Counted from the first letter of the stretch, positions 1 to 8,685 are shown. The stretch: 64,000 bases of DNA from Acinetobacter nosocomialis NIPH 2119 (GCF_000368085.1 NZ_KB849239.1:1521082-1585081), one strand, 5' to 3'. Program-made: numbers and translations. Notes: generated by a model not told the origin, from the sequence alone.

Positions 1-324
1 CCTCGGCCACTTGAACGACCGCGATCATCGTCTTCATCGTCGTCATCATAACGGCTGCGACCACGACCTCGGCCACTTGAACGACCGCGATCATCATCTT
101 CATCGTCATCATCATAACGGCTACGACCACGGCCTCGGCCACTTGAGCGACCGCGATCATCATCTTCGTCATCGTCATCACGACTGCGACCACGGCCTCG
201 GCCACTCGAACGGCCACCGCGATCATCATCTTCGTCGTCATCGTAACGACTGCGGCTACGGCCTCGGCCACCTGAACGACCGCGATCATCATCTTCGTCA
301 TCGTCATAACGGCTGCGACCACGA
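1..324. repeat. Tandem 63-66 bp coding repeat, five units
   Basis: Five head-to-tail units start at 1, 67, 133, 196 and 262 (66, 66, 63, 66 and 63 bp), each beginning CCTCGGCCAC on the plus strand. Unit length differs by whole codons, so the reading frame of the minus-strand gene is kept. The array runs off the left edge. Copy number is likely to vary between strains by slippage or recombination. Confidence 0.9.
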
Positions 325-593
325 CCATTGCGATCATCATTCTTATGACTTAAAGCACCAGCTTCACGAGCCTCTTCCGAGGTAAATTCATGTGCATTAC
401 CACTAGCGTGTGCAGCTCGACCAGCTTCACGAGCTTCTTCTGAAGTAAATTCATGTGCATTACCACTTGCATGCGCAGCACGCCCACCTTTACTGGCTAT
501 TTCTCTTACTCTTTCAGGATCCATACTTGCAAATCCACGATTTGAAGTACCTGAACTATTGTTATCGTGATCTTCATATCTAGTATTAGCCAT
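1..593 (-). CDS. KGG-motif hydrophilin with Arg/Gly/Asp repeats (3' end outside window)
   Basis: Frame opens at ATG 593-591 with AGGAAG (602-607) eight bases upstream and a TATAAT -10 at 616-621. It stays open to the window edge, so the C-terminus is missing. The N-terminal third has stress-induced KGG motifs: one around SKGGRAAHASG, then two copies of a block with NAHEFTSEEAREAG. From about residue 90 the protein becomes 21-22-residue repeats alternating a basic RGRGRSR segment with an acidic YDDDDEDDDR segment. There are no hydrophobic stretches, so it is probably disordered and very hydrophilic. KGG proteins (Con-10/YciG-like) are linked to stress. Hydrophilins DtpA and DtpB, and KatE, are reported desiccation factors in A. 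baumannii; whether this is one of them I cannot tell. Role inferred. Confidence 0.85.
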   Translation of the reverse strand, partial: MANTRYEDHDNNSSGTSNRGFASMDPERVREIASKGGRAAHASGNAHEFTSEEAREAGRAAHASGNAHEFTSEEAREAGALSHKNDDRNGRGRSRYDDDEDDDRGRSGGRGRSRSRYDDDEDDDRGGRSSGRGRGRSRDDDDEDDDRGRSSGRGRGRSRYDDDDEDDDRGRSSGRGRGRSRYDDDDEDDDRGRSSGR

Positions 594-1078
594 AGTTATA
601 TCTTCCTATATTTAAATTATAGTAGCTACCGCTTTTGTTGAACGGATAAATTTAAGATAAGAGATTTAAAATATTTTTATACCTATGCTATGTTTCAACC
701 TTTTTAAATGTATATAAATTAAAATACGCAAAAAACTCTAAGATGATTATTTAAATAAAGATTTTATCAATTAAAATATTTATAAAATATTCTATAGTTT
801 TACTTTTTAAATACTGGCCATACTTATTATTACTCAATCCTACATAATAATATATTTTTACAAATGCCTTTAAAATATCAATGTGAATAACATAAACTTT
901 CACAATGTACAAATCAATAATAAACAAAAACATCTTAACAATTGAAGAAACAAATAAAAAATACAATTAAAATTATTTAAAAACAATAACATAATCAATT
1001 ACTTTTTCAGAAAAAATTTACTTGAGTGAGCAAAATCAAGATTTAAAATTAAAATATAATATTTATGAGAGATGAATC
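594..1078. other. AT-rich intergenic region
   Basis: 485 bp between two divergent genes. It contains the promoter of the KGG gene near 616-642 and the SD (GAGAG, about 1066-1070) of the next gene. The rest is extremely AT-rich. A minus-strand open frame at 751-966 has no ribosome site and Lys/Ile/Tyr-rich composition typical of chance ORFs. I see no RNA gene or repeat. Confidence 0.6.
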
Positions 1079-1480
1079 ATGCAATTACCTCAAACTCAGT
1101 CATCGCTACAATACATTCATATTTCTGTACCTGAAATTTTACTTAGTAACATACAAATTAAAAATATTTGGCAAGATTATAACCAAGAATGGAGCTATAG
1201 ATTAGACCCACCTCATGCAAGCCATCCTTTCCAAAGAGATTTACATATTATTAAATCAAAAAACATTGAGAAAGAAGATATAAAAGAACCATTTGATAAT
1301 TTAGCAGCTAAAAATAAACCAGAATTAAAATCTATAGTAGAAGCAGAAACCGTAATAAAAGAAATTTTAGATTTATCGGATTATATACCTATAGAAAATT
1401 GGTTAGAGGATACAGGTAATCGATCAATTATTGAAAGTATGATTGATAAAAACAAGGTTAAATTATTGGATATTATTTAA
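1079..1480 (+). CDS. Hypothetical protein, 133 aa
   Basis: ATG preceded by GAGAG at a suitable distance. The protein is soluble, with no signal or membrane segment. The N-terminal half has a W-x-Y-R-x-DPPH-(x)5-Q-R motif at about residues 39-56, which resembles small proteins of the DUF6367 type, but I am not certain of the match. The C-terminal half is acidic and probably helical. It stands alone between two intergenic gaps. Function unknown. Confidence 0.6.
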   Translation: MQLPQTQSSLQYIHISVPEILLSNIQIKNIWQDYNQEWSYRLDPPHASHPFQRDLHIIKSKNIEKEDIKEPFDNLAAKNKPELKSIVEAETVIKEILDLSDYIPIENWLEDTGNRSIIESMIDKNKVKLLDII

Positions 1481-1621
1481 TAAAAATTTAAGTGTTATAT
1501 TTTTTTACATCCTTATATATAAAATAACAAAGACAACTTTTTAAAAAAGACTATTTACTTATATTCACGTGCAGATTAATCACTATAAAGGGACTGAAAT
1601 TTAAATAGAGGTAGTCTAGAC

Positions 1622-2500
1622 ATGGAAAATACAACAAATGAGTATCCATCAGCAGTTCCAGCACAAGTTCAACCTCATCAGCCAGGCGATCAGGAGAAGA
1701 TGCATCCTGAACCAGAAATCATTAAAGCATCTCATAAAGGTAGTGAGAAACTAAAAGGCAAAGTTGCCGTGATTAGTGGTGGTGATAGCGGTATTGGCCG
1801 TTCGGTTGCCGTATTGTTTGCCCGTGAAGGCGCCGATATTGCGGTACTGTATCTTGAAGAGGATCAAGATGCTGAAATCACCAAACAACTTGTTGAAAAG
1901 GAAGGACAACACTGTCTTCTATTAAAAGGTGATATTTCCGATGCAGACCTTGCAAAACAAAATATTGATAAGGTTTTACAGCATTTTGGAAAAATTAATA
2001 TTTTAGTAAATAATGCTGGAGTTCAATATCAGCAAAAAGAAATTGAAAGTATTAGTAATGAACAATTAGAAAAAACATTTAAAACAAATATTTTTGCCAT
2101 GTTTTATTTAACCAAAGAAGCGATTCCTTATATGGAAGAAGGTGATAGTATTATAAACACCACCAGTATTACCAGTTATCAAGGTCATGATGAGCTCATC
2201 GATTATGCGAGTACTAAAGGTGCGATTACCTCTTTTACTCGTAGCTTGTCGAACAACTTAATGAAACAGAAAAAAGGTATTCGCGTAAATGGTGTGGCAC
2301 CAGGGCCAATTTGGACTCCTCTCATTCCAAGCAGTTTCGATGCAGAAACGGTTGAGAAATTTGGTAAAGATACCCCAATGGGTCGCATGGGTCAGCCAAG
2401 TGAAGTTGCCCCTGCTTACCTTTTCCTTGCTTCAGATGATGCAAGTTATATTACGGGTCAGGTAATTCATGTAAATGGCGGTCAAATTGTTAATGGCTAA
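1622..2500 (+). CDS. SDR-family NAD(P)-dependent oxidoreductase (YghA-like)
   Basis: 292 aa classical-type short-chain dehydrogenase with an N-terminal extension of about 45 residues, as in YghA/general stress protein 39 aldehyde reductases. Seen: cofactor motif SGGDSGIGR near residue 52, NNAG near 130, active-site Ser in TTSITSYQG, and catalytic YASTK near 200, ending in GGQIVNG. GAGG about ten bases before the ATG supports the start. Cytoplasmic; the family reduces aldehydes and ketones, but the substrate is not shown. It is convergent with katE, from which it is separated by a shared terminator, and lies in a stress-gene neighbourhood. Confidence 0.9.
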   Translation: MENTTNEYPSAVPAQVQPHQPGDQEKMHPEPEIIKASHKGSEKLKGKVAVISGGDSGIGRSVAVLFAREGADIAVLYLEEDQDAEITKQLVEKEGQHCLLLKGDISDADLAKQNIDKVLQHFGKINILVNNAGVQYQQKEIESISNEQLEKTFKTNIFAMFYLTKEAIPYMEEGDSIINTTSITSYQGHDELIDYASTKGAITSFTRSLSNNLMKQKKGIRVNGVAPGPIWTPLIPSSFDAETVEKFGKDTPMGRMGQPSEVAPAYLFLASDDASYITGQVIHVNGGQIVNG

Positions 2501-2520
2501 GCGCTAACATCATTTAGAAA

Positions 2521-2556
2521 AAGCCCTGAAAGCTTCAACTTTCAGGGCTTTTTTAT
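2521..2556. terminator. Bidirectional terminator between SDR gene and katE
   Basis: Perfect 12-bp stem (2521-2532 with 2539-2550, AAGCCCTGAAAG and its complement) with a 6-nt loop, followed by T-rich sequence. The A-rich left flank lets it also serve the convergent katE transcript. Confidence 0.9.
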
Positions 2557-4695
2557 TTAAGCCGGTACGTGTGCGGCTATTTGTTCTCGTGACCAAACAC
2601 GATGAGCTTTAATCAGATTTTTAAATTTTTCTGCAATATGTTGGAACTCATCCTCTACCAAAGTTCCTTCATCTGCAACTAAACCGAGTGGCTCAAGCAA
2701 ATCAGATTTATTGCCTAAAAATGCAATTGGTTTTAAATGCTTATAAGCTTCTAGTACATAATGGCGCGCTACACCATCTTGCATCACTGCACTTAAATTA
2801 TCGCCATCTGGAACAATTACAGCATCATAAGCTATTGAAGGTTCAGCCATTTGCATACCATCAGCTACAATAATATTGTCTTTATGGTCTTTTACTGGAG
2901 CCAAGCTCGGCGCTAGTAAATGAACAACTACACCTTCTTTAATTGCCCAATTTTTAATTGCTTCAAGTGTATCTGACTTCACAAGATTATGAATAAGCAC
3001 AGCGACTTTTCTACCTTGAATGTCTTCAGGAGGGAAAGCTAAAAAAGACAACTTGGCAGATTTTTCAATTGCTGTTTTCTTATAATCTAAGGTTAAATCC
3101 GGCACTTCAATACCTAAATTCGCACCGACTTGACGTGCCAGATCGAGGTCGATATTTGCCAAAATTTGTTGAACTTGGCGCTCACGAATATGTTTTCTTT
3201 GAACTTTACTTAACTCAAAAGTATAGGCATCGACCACATGTTTTTGCTCATGCGGCGCAAGGCTTTTGTAATAAAGTCGAGGCTGTGAGAAATAATCAGA
3301 GAATGTCTCACTTCTTTGACGAAGTTTATGTCCACTAATTTTTTCAGGATAACTTTCAAAACCACCATTTGATGCTGCTGGCGGTGTCTCAACTGGCCAA
3401 TTTCCATCGATCGAGTTCGGTTGATATGAAGCTTGACCTTTATGAATGGTATGTTGATGAATGCCATCACGTTGATTGTTATGGAATGGACACACAGGTT
3501 TGTTAATCGGAATTTGGTGGAAGTTTGGTCCACCTAAACGGCTTAACTGGGTATCTGTATATGAAAATAGACGCGCTTGTAAAAGTGGGTCATCTGTAAA
3601 ATCAATACCAGGCACTACATGACCCGGACAGAAAGCCACCTGCTCTGTTTCAGCAAAGAAGTTATCTACATTTCTGTTTAAAACAAATCGACCAATTGGC
3701 GTAACAGGGACTAATTCTTCAGGAATAATTTTTGTTGGATCAAGCAAATCGAAGTCAAAGTTCATTTCATCTTCTTCTTCGACAATCTGCACGCCGAGTT
3801 CCCATTCTGGATAAAAACCTTGCTCAATCGCTTCATAAAGATCACGACGGTGGAAATCTGGGTCTTTACCAGCAAGTTTTTGAGCTTCATCCCATACGAG
3901 CGCACTTAAACCTTGTTTTGGTGTCCAGTGAAATTTCACAAAGTGTGATTTACCTTCGGCATTAATTAGACGGAAGGTATGCACACCAAACCCTTGAATT
4001 GAACGTAAATTACGTGGAATCGCACGGTCTGACATTGCCCAAATTACCGCATGTGCAGATTCAGGCACTAAAGACACAAAATCCCAGAAAGTATCGTGTG
4101 CAGTTGCACCAGTCGGGATTTCGGTATCTGGTTCAGGTTTTACTGCATGGACAAAGTCTGGAAACTTAATACCGTCTTGCACAAAAAAGACTGGGGCGTT
4201 ATTACCAACTAAATCGAAATTACCTTCTTGGGTATAAAACTTAATTGCAAAACCGCGAATATCACGGACAGTGTCGGCTGAACCACGCGGACCTTGCACT
4301 GTTGAAAAGCGTACAAAAATTGGAGTTTGAATGGTTGGGTCTGTTAAGAACCCAGCTTTGGTCAAACGTTCATTTCCTTCATAAGCCTGAAAATAACCAT
4401 GCGCCCCAACACCACGAGCATGCACAATACGCTCAGGTATACGCTCATGGTCAAAGTGGGTGATTTTTTCTCTTAAGATAAAATCTTCCAACAAGGTCGA
4501 ACCACGAATACCCGCTCTTAAGCTATTTTGGTTATCAGCTATTTTAACACCTTGATTTGTGGTTAATGCCTCGTTGGTTGCATCATCTCTTACTGTGTCT
4601 AACTGTTCAGTTTTCTGGGTAGTATTGGCTTTATTTGCTGCATCGGCACCAGCCATTTCACTTGTTTTATTAGTTAATTTAGTTTTGTCGTTCAT
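2557..4695 (-). CDS. katE: Catalase HPII-type, large subunit with C-terminal DJ-1/PfpI-like domain
   Basis: 712 aa, in the long clade of haem catalases that breaks down H2O2. Seen: disordered Lys/Thr/Asn-rich N-terminus, RIVHARG with catalytic His92, VGNNAPVFF with Asn165 (73 residues apart, as in E. coli HPII), haem-ligand region RLFSYTDTQ, and a C-terminal flavodoxin-like domain ([11 protein letters not shown] onward) typical of HPII. An upstream ATG at 4701 exists, but AGGT (about 4704-4707) is better spaced for ATG 4695. The gene follows the haem-oxygenase-like gene on the same strand after 58 bp, so co-transcription is possible. KatE is a known peroxide and desiccation factor in A. baumannii. 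Confidence 0.95.
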   Translation of the reverse strand: MNDKTKLTNKTSEMAGADAANKANTTQKTEQLDTVRDDATNEALTTNQGVKIADNQNSLRAGIRGSTLLEDFILREKITHFDHERIPERIVHARGVGAHGYFQAYEGNERLTKAGFLTDPTIQTPIFVRFSTVQGPRGSADTVRDIRGFAIKFYTQEGNFDLVGNNAPVFFVQDGIKFPDFVHAVKPEPDTEIPTGATAHDTFWDFVSLVPESAHAVIWAMSDRAIPRNLRSIQGFGVHTFRLINAEGKSHFVKFHWTPKQGLSALVWDEAQKLAGKDPDFHRRDLYEAIEQGFYPEWELGVQIVEEEDEMNFDFDLLDPTKIIPEELVPVTPIGRFVLNRNVDNFFAETEQVAFCPGHVVPGIDFTDDPLLQARLFSYTDTQLSRLGGPNFHQIPINKPVCPFHNNQRDGIHQHTIHKGQASYQPNSIDGNWPVETPPAASNGGFESYPEKISGHKLRQRSETFSDYFSQPRLYYKSLAPHEQKHVVDAYTFELSKVQRKHIRERQVQQILANIDLDLARQVGANLGIEVPDLTLDYKKTAIEKSAKLSFLAFPPEDIQGRKVAVLIHNLVKSDTLEAIKNWAIKEGVVVHLLAPSLAPVKDHKDNIIVADGMQMAEPSIAYDAVIVPDGDNLSAVMQDGVARHYVLEAYKHLKPIAFLGNKSDLLEPLGLVADEGTLVEDEFQHIAEKFKNLIKAHRVWSREQIAAHVPA

Positions 4696-4753
4696 GTCCA
4701 TTACCTATGTTTTGAAAGTTAAACTTGGGTTGAAGTTGAAAACGTTTATCAAA

Positions 4754-6163
4754 CTAGTTTTTAAACGTCCCTAAATAAGGAAAAAGAAGTTCTACGTATT
4801 TACGAGTACTCCAAAGACCAATACTTTTATGATGAGAATCAGGGGCTAGAAACGGAGTAAGTTTGCATATTTTTATTGCAAGATCGCTTGATTGCAGCAC
4901 GCGCTCTTGCAGTGCATCAAGCTCGCCATCAGAGATATAGCTAAACAGATAATCTTGAATACGCTGGCTATTCTTTAGTTCTCTGCTGTATGCCAAGAAG
5001 TTAGAAGAATGATCACTACCAGCGATCCAGTCATGAATAATTTGACGCTCTACAGGGTTAAATACCCCAAACATTTTTCCATTTTCTTCATTAATCATCC
5101 GCCAGAACACGCTCTGTTCAGGGTCGGTATTAAACTTAATCCATTTCTGTTCAGTTAAATGATTGATCAATCCTGCAATATCATCGGGGTTTGATAACCA
5201 TTGATTAATAGTTTTGCAGCCAAACTGTCTGGTTTCGTTATGAATTAACTGACCGACAAGTGCTTTTCTTTTCAAAATTTTATGAACAAAGTCTTCAAGA
5301 CTTAAATTCTTTATAATATTTGAAGAAGATTCACCACGGTTATTCAAGGCAAAACCTTGTTTTAACTTGGTAAAGAAGAGCTCTTTATCCCTGTATTTAT
5401 TGTAAATATCTTCAATAACCTTAATCGCTTTATAAGCATGGCCATTGTCAATATTGTCGATAGTAATGTGTAAATTAAAGTATTTAGAATCGATACCTAA
5501 TTCAGCAAGCTCATAATTTGAAATTAAAAGATGCAGAGGAAGCTGCTCATAACCTAAGTTAAAACCAACAATTTCTGGAATAAACTCAGGCGGTGCATAC
5601 CCTAGTGCAAGCTGTACTACGGCTTGATGGTAATAATCATCTTCTAAAAGCAGGTCGAAACTGTCGAGTCCAAGACTACGTAAAAGATCATCATAGATAC
5701 ACACATGATTCGCTTTCGGTTCACCTAATCCAAGCTCTTCCAGATAAGTAATAATAAGTTCATGAAAGACAGGATCATTCCAGTAATGTACAGAGCTATA
5801 TAGCCAAGCACCATCTACTTTTTTGGTCGGAGATACCTTTATTAAAAACTCAAACGCCTGAGCAACATTCTGAAAATACTCTCTACCATGACCATCTTGT
5901 CTACGATTTAAATATGCCTGAAATTCCTGACAATTTTTTTTATTATCGTTTTCACACCATTCTTTAATCGAATAGATACTTGAAGGAAAATCTATTTCCG
6001 TCATCTCTAGTTTATCTATTTCTTTAATAAGAAAATCTCTTGCCTTTTTCTCTTTCTCAAAACTTGAAACATCAGGGTCAAGAAAAAAAACAAACAATTC
6101 ATAATAATTTTGTTGATTATCTTGTAATAAGTCTAATAATCTTTTTTTCACTACAACAGGCAT
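4754..6163 (-). CDS. Iron-containing redox enzyme family protein (haem-oxygenase-like, PF14518 type)
   Basis: 469 aa. The middle of the protein (about residues 110-290) has the helical haem-oxygenase-like diiron oxidase/oxygenase pattern: conserved Glu/His positions around ELGLGEPKANH, GYEQLPLHLL, and LHITIDNIDNGHAYKA, where closely spaced Asp and His residues are expected metal ligands. The C-terminal part looks like a second domain of unknown role. Start chosen at ATG 6163 because GGAG (6171-6174) lies seven bases upstream; earlier ATGs at 6190 and 6169 are badly spaced. Members of this superfamily oxidise amines, fatty acids or other small molecules; substrate unknown. Same strand as katE and just upstream of it. 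Confidence 0.75.
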   Translation of the reverse strand: MPVVVKKRLLDLLQDNQQNYYELFVFFLDPDVSSFEKEKKARDFLIKEIDKLEMTEIDFPSSIYSIKEWCENDNKKNCQEFQAYLNRRQDGHGREYFQNVAQAFEFLIKVSPTKKVDGAWLYSSVHYWNDPVFHELIITYLEELGLGEPKANHVCIYDDLLRSLGLDSFDLLLEDDYYHQAVVQLALGYAPPEFIPEIVGFNLGYEQLPLHLLISNYELAELGIDSKYFNLHITIDNIDNGHAYKAIKVIEDIYNKYRDKELFFTKLKQGFALNNRGESSSNIIKNLSLEDFVHKILKRKALVGQLIHNETRQFGCKTINQWLSNPDDIAGLINHLTEQKWIKFNTDPEQSVFWRMINEENGKMFGVFNPVERQIIHDWIAGSDHSSNFLAYSRELKNSQRIQDYLFSYISDGELDALQERVLQSSDLAIKICKLTPFLAPDSHHKSIGLWSTRKYVELLFPYLGTFKN

Positions 6164-6478
6164 TTTCATTCTCCGTTTGTGAGATATCAATTACCATACG
6201 TCACCCTAACTATAATCAAGTTTTAACTTTGTTATTTTGCGTTATTAAAAATTAAGATCAAACCTAAAAATTAAAATATTTCAATAACATAATTACTAAC
6301 GCAAAATTACATTTAAACTTTTAGAATTATTTAAGCTGCTGTTTTTATATAAAATTTGCAAAACTTAATCTAAACTTACATTAGTTTCACCATCAAAATT
6401 ATAAACATTAAAAAAATAACAAAGCAAATAGTTATATATTTTTATAACATTTTAAAAACAATTTAAGGGAGAATTAAA

Positions 6479-6958
6479 ATGTTTAATTCATGTTGTAAAT
6501 TATTAGCTAAGGAAAAAATTAAAATTGCTTTTTTTGAAAGTGCTTCTGCCGGCTATCTGGCTTACCGCTTCTCTTTGAGCCCTTATTCGGGGGATATATT
6601 GATTGGAAGCCTTGTGAGTTATGATCTTCGTGTCAAAGAAAATACCCTACATATTTCAGAAGAACTTATTGAAAAATATACAGCAGAATCAATGCAAGTA
6701 ACTGTTGAAATGATTAATAAAGGAAAAGAACTTTTACATGCAGATATGTATGTTGCATGTACGGGTCTACTCAAAAAAGGGGGTTCCGAAACACAAGAAA
6801 AACCAGTAGGAACGTTCTTTTATTCAATATATTATCAAAATAATTTTTATAATTTTAGGCGTGTATTAAAAGGACCTGCTTTTTTAAAGCTTAGAAAGTT
6901 GACTTACTACATTACTCAAGATATAAAATTTATTATATTAGATAAAAAAACACCTTAA
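6479..6958 (+). CDS. CinA/PncC-family protein, divergent
   Basis: 159 aa, matching the stand-alone CinA C-terminal domain (nicotinamide-nucleotide amidohydrolase, pyridine nucleotide salvage). Start supported by AAGGGAG (about 6466-6472). Family landmarks are recognisable but altered: ESASAG replaces the usual ESCTGG (the presumed nucleophile Ser is kept), SYDLRVKENTL keeps the Lys, and TGLLKKGG stands in place of TGIAGP, followed by a normal KPVGT. Genuine PncC activity is plausible but not assured. It is divergent from the haem-oxygenase-like gene across an AT-rich 315-bp gap. Confidence 0.75.
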   Translation: MFNSCCKLLAKEKIKIAFFESASAGYLAYRFSLSPYSGDILIGSLVSYDLRVKENTLHISEELIEKYTAESMQVTVEMINKGKELLHADMYVACTGLLKKGGSETQEKPVGTFFYSIYYQNNFYNFRRVLKGPAFLKLRKLTYYITQDIKFIILDKKTP

Positions 6959-6965
6959 CCTATAT

Positions 6966-7010
6966 AAAAGATAACAAATATACATTTAGACATATTTATT
7001 ATCTTTTTTA
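6966..7010 (+). terminator. Probable terminator after the CinA-like gene
   Basis: Arms AAAAGATAA (6966-6974) and TTATCTTTT (6999-7007) with a 24-nt loop, then more T. The stem is AT-only, so it is weak. Confidence 0.45.
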
Positions 7011-7126
7011 AATGTTGTGTACTAAAATGTAATTTATTAAACATTCATATTAATAATGTTTATTCTAAAAAATTACTTATATTAAAAATCAGCAATTTAT
7101 TCAACTTTTAAATTTACAGTTAAATA

Positions 7127-7147
7127 TAGGGTAACACCCCTACCCTA
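7127..7147. promoter_or_regulatory. Inverted repeat upstream of the Gln/Asn-rich gene
   Basis: TAGGGTA (7127-7133), 7-nt spacer, TACCCTA (7141-7147): perfect arms, about 87 bp before the ATG at 7234, in otherwise AT-rich DNA. Could be an operator or a 5'-leader hairpin. Confidence 0.35.
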
Positions 7148-7233
7148 CACATTTAAAATCTACATGTTTTAATAAACCTATCTGAAGCTCTCAGATAAAA
7201 CACATCGTCATAATTGATATGAGGTATTAAAAA

Positions 7234-7455
7234 ATGAGCACTACTAATAATCAAGCAAATCAACGTAATAATCAGCAGCAACAACAACAGCAAAATGACA
7301 ACCGTAATCAACAGCAACACGGTAACCAACAGCAAAACGATCAACAGCAACAAAATAATCAGCAGCAACAGCAAAATGATAACCGCGGCCAACAACAAGG
7401 ATCTAACCAAAAAGATTCTGGCCAACAAAACTCAAATAACAACCAACAACGCTAA
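7234..7455 (+). CDS. Gln/Asn-rich low-complexity peptide, 73 aa
   Basis: AGGT nine bases before the ATG. By hand count, 32 Gln and 19 Asn make up about 70% of the protein; the rest is mainly Asp, Arg, Gly and Ser. There is one Ala, one His, no Cys, no aromatic residue and no aliphatic residue apart from the start Met. It must be disordered, and the Q/N bias is like prion-like domains. An imperfect repeat of QQQ-NDNR-QQQ type recurs. Function unknown. With the KGG hydrophilin and the 105-aa protein it suggests a set of hydrophilic stress proteins (inference). Confidence 0.75.
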   Translation: MSTTNNQANQRNNQQQQQQQNDNRNQQQHGNQQQNDQQQQNNQQQQQNDNRGQQQGSNQKDSGQQNSNNNQQR

Positions 7456-7487
7456 TCGTTTTTAGTTGTTCTTTGATGCGGTCAATC

Positions 7488-7517
7488 ATTTAGGAAGGTG
7501 AAAGCACCTTCCTAAAT
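7488..7517 (+). terminator. Strong hairpin between the Q/N-rich and 105-aa genes
   Basis: Perfect 13-bp stem ATTTAGGAAGGTG (7488-7500) and its complement (7505-7517) with an AAAG loop. No T-run follows, so it may be a transcript-stabilising or processing hairpin rather than a true terminator. Confidence 0.6.
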
Positions 7518-7560
7518 CAAAATATAAACATAAAATTCAATAAAATATGAGGGAATTCTG

Positions 7561-7878
7561 ATGACAGATCAAAATACAGATCATGCTCAACTGGTAGCTG
7601 GCGATCATAACTATTCTGACTCTCGCTGGCGTGAAAGCTATCTTACTCGTCCTTATTATCAAGAAGCGCAATTAACTACACCAGATCTAGATTATGATCG
7701 TGATTTTTCTGCAGCTTATGAACTTGGTCATCGGGCTCGTTCTGAATCTAAAGAAGGAACTCAGTTTGAAGATATGGAAGGTAGCTTAAAGCAAAAATGG
7801 GAAGAGCTAAAAGCCGAGTCCCGCCTTAAATGGGAACACGCTAAACAAGCGATTAAAGATGCATGGGATGATATGTAA
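7561..7878 (+). CDS. Small hydrophilic stress-type protein, 105 aa
   Basis: GAGGG before the ATG. Soluble and charged, with a disordered N-terminal half rich in Tyr and Asp. The C-terminal helix (about residues 70-105) has a regular W-E-x-L-K...K-W-E-H-A-K-x-A-I-K-D-A-W-D pattern, reminiscent of the CsbD or hydrophilin class but not close enough to assign. Its position in the stress block and its own terminator suggest an independently expressed small protein. Function unknown. Confidence 0.75.
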   Translation: MTDQNTDHAQLVAGDHNYSDSRWRESYLTRPYYQEAQLTTPDLDYDRDFSAAYELGHRARSESKEGTQFEDMEGSLKQKWEELKAESRLKWEHAKQAIKDAWDDM

Positions 7879-7903
7879 CATTCTCAACTGGTCCAAAGCT
7901 ATA

Positions 7904-7941
7904 AGCTTATTTCCTATTGGCCCTGGGAAATAGGCTTTTTT
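7904..7941 (+). terminator. Rho-independent terminator
   Basis: 11-bp stem (7904-7914 with 7926-7936, one wobble pair, AGCTTATTTCC side) followed directly by a T-run. It serves the 105-aa gene. Confidence 0.85.
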
Positions 7942-7947
7942 ATTGTT

Positions 7948-8169
7948 TTAAAAATATGGTGGCATATTAAAATTATGATTAAGGTACTGATTTGCTAAAT
8001 TTGGATCATCAAAAACTTCTTTCTTAAATTGTACGCTCACGGTTGTAGTGAGTACATGGGTCGGCTTAATAGTCACCTCCACTACATATTTATTTTGCTC
8101 GTGCTTAGCTTTTACGCCATAAATTTCAGAATCATTAATGCAAGTTCCATCTGTAAAATATACAAACAT
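7948..8169 (-). CDS. Hypothetical protein, 73 aa
   Basis: Start at ATG 8169 because AAGGT lies about eight bases upstream; a longer frame from 8211 lacks a ribosome site. The protein (MFVYFTDGTCINDSEIYG...) alternates charged and beta-prone segments and has no signal peptide. No family recognised. It is convergent with the 105-aa gene, and the terminator region is shared. Confidence 0.55.
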   Translation of the reverse strand: MFVYFTDGTCINDSEIYGVKAKHEQNKYVVEVTIKPTHVLTTTVSVQFKKEVFDDPNLANQYLNHNFNMPPYF

Positions 8170-8216
8170 ACGTACTACCTTAAATATCACTAAACATAAA
8201 GGTCCTATCAAACATA

Positions 8217-8250
8217 AAGCCTGACTCAGTTAATCTGGTCAGGCTTTTCC
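8217..8250 (-). terminator. Stem-loop downstream of the 142-aa gene
   Basis: 9-bp stem AAGCCTGAC (8217-8225) with GTCAGGCTT (8238-8246). Read leftwards it follows the stop of the gene at 8257; the T-run is short. Confidence 0.6.
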
Positions 8251-8256
8251 TCAAAA

Positions 8257-8685
8257 TCAACTTTGATTTTTTTTAAAATATTCAATTATTTCTTCCCCAT
8301 TATTTACAGGCTTTTTCTGCGAGGGGTAAGTTTCTTCGTAAGCATAGGCGGGTAAAGTAATTTTAGCTCGAATTGGGGGTAATTTCTCTTGTCCACCCGT
8401 AGTAATCCGCTCAATAAAACCAGCAAGCCAGAGTACAAATTCTTGAGTATTCTTACTTTTAGGAATAAGACTTAAATCCAATTTAATTTTTGACTCTTGC
8501 AAGGGCTTAATAAGTATTTCGGCAAAATCAATATAATTATATAAAAGCTTTAACTTTGTCCCCTTAATTTCCTGTCTGAGTTCGATCATCAAGTTGTTAA
8601 GATCTTCCATTGGATCATCTGTAAAACCTTTTTTTTCTTTAACATTTTGATATATTTTCTCAGCTATTTTTAAATATTGGGGCAT
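8257..8685 (-). CDS. Hypothetical protein, 142 aa
   Basis: Start placed at ATG 8685, which has TAAGG (8688-8692) just upstream; the longer frame from 8706 has none. The protein begins MPQYLKIAEKIYQNVKEK and is soluble and helical, with a weakly hydrophobic core near EFVLWLAGFIERI. No recognised domain, signal or metal site. It stands alone with its own terminator. Function unknown. Confidence 0.6.
   Translation of the reverse strand: MPQYLKIAEKIYQNVKEKKGFTDDPMEDLNNLMIELRQEIKGTKLKLLYNYIDFAEILIKPLQESKIKLDLSLIPKSKNTQEFVLWLAGFIERITTGGQEKLPPIRAKITLPAYAYEETYPSQKKPVNNGEEIIEYFKKNQS

Noticed and set aside
1..324. Possible CRISPR array
   Set aside because: Units are head-to-tail with no unique spacers and keep a coding frame.
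11..385. His/Asp-rich plus-strand frame of 124 codons
   Set aside because: It is the antisense of the tandem repeat of the KGG gene; no ribosome site, and composition follows from the repeat.
751..966. Minus-strand 71-codon frame
   Set aside because: AT-driven composition, no ribosome site, no recognisable feature.
7153..7428. Leu/Ile-rich minus-strand frame that looks like a membrane protein
   Set aside because: Exact antisense of Gln/Asn codons, which read as Leu/Val/Ile on the other strand.
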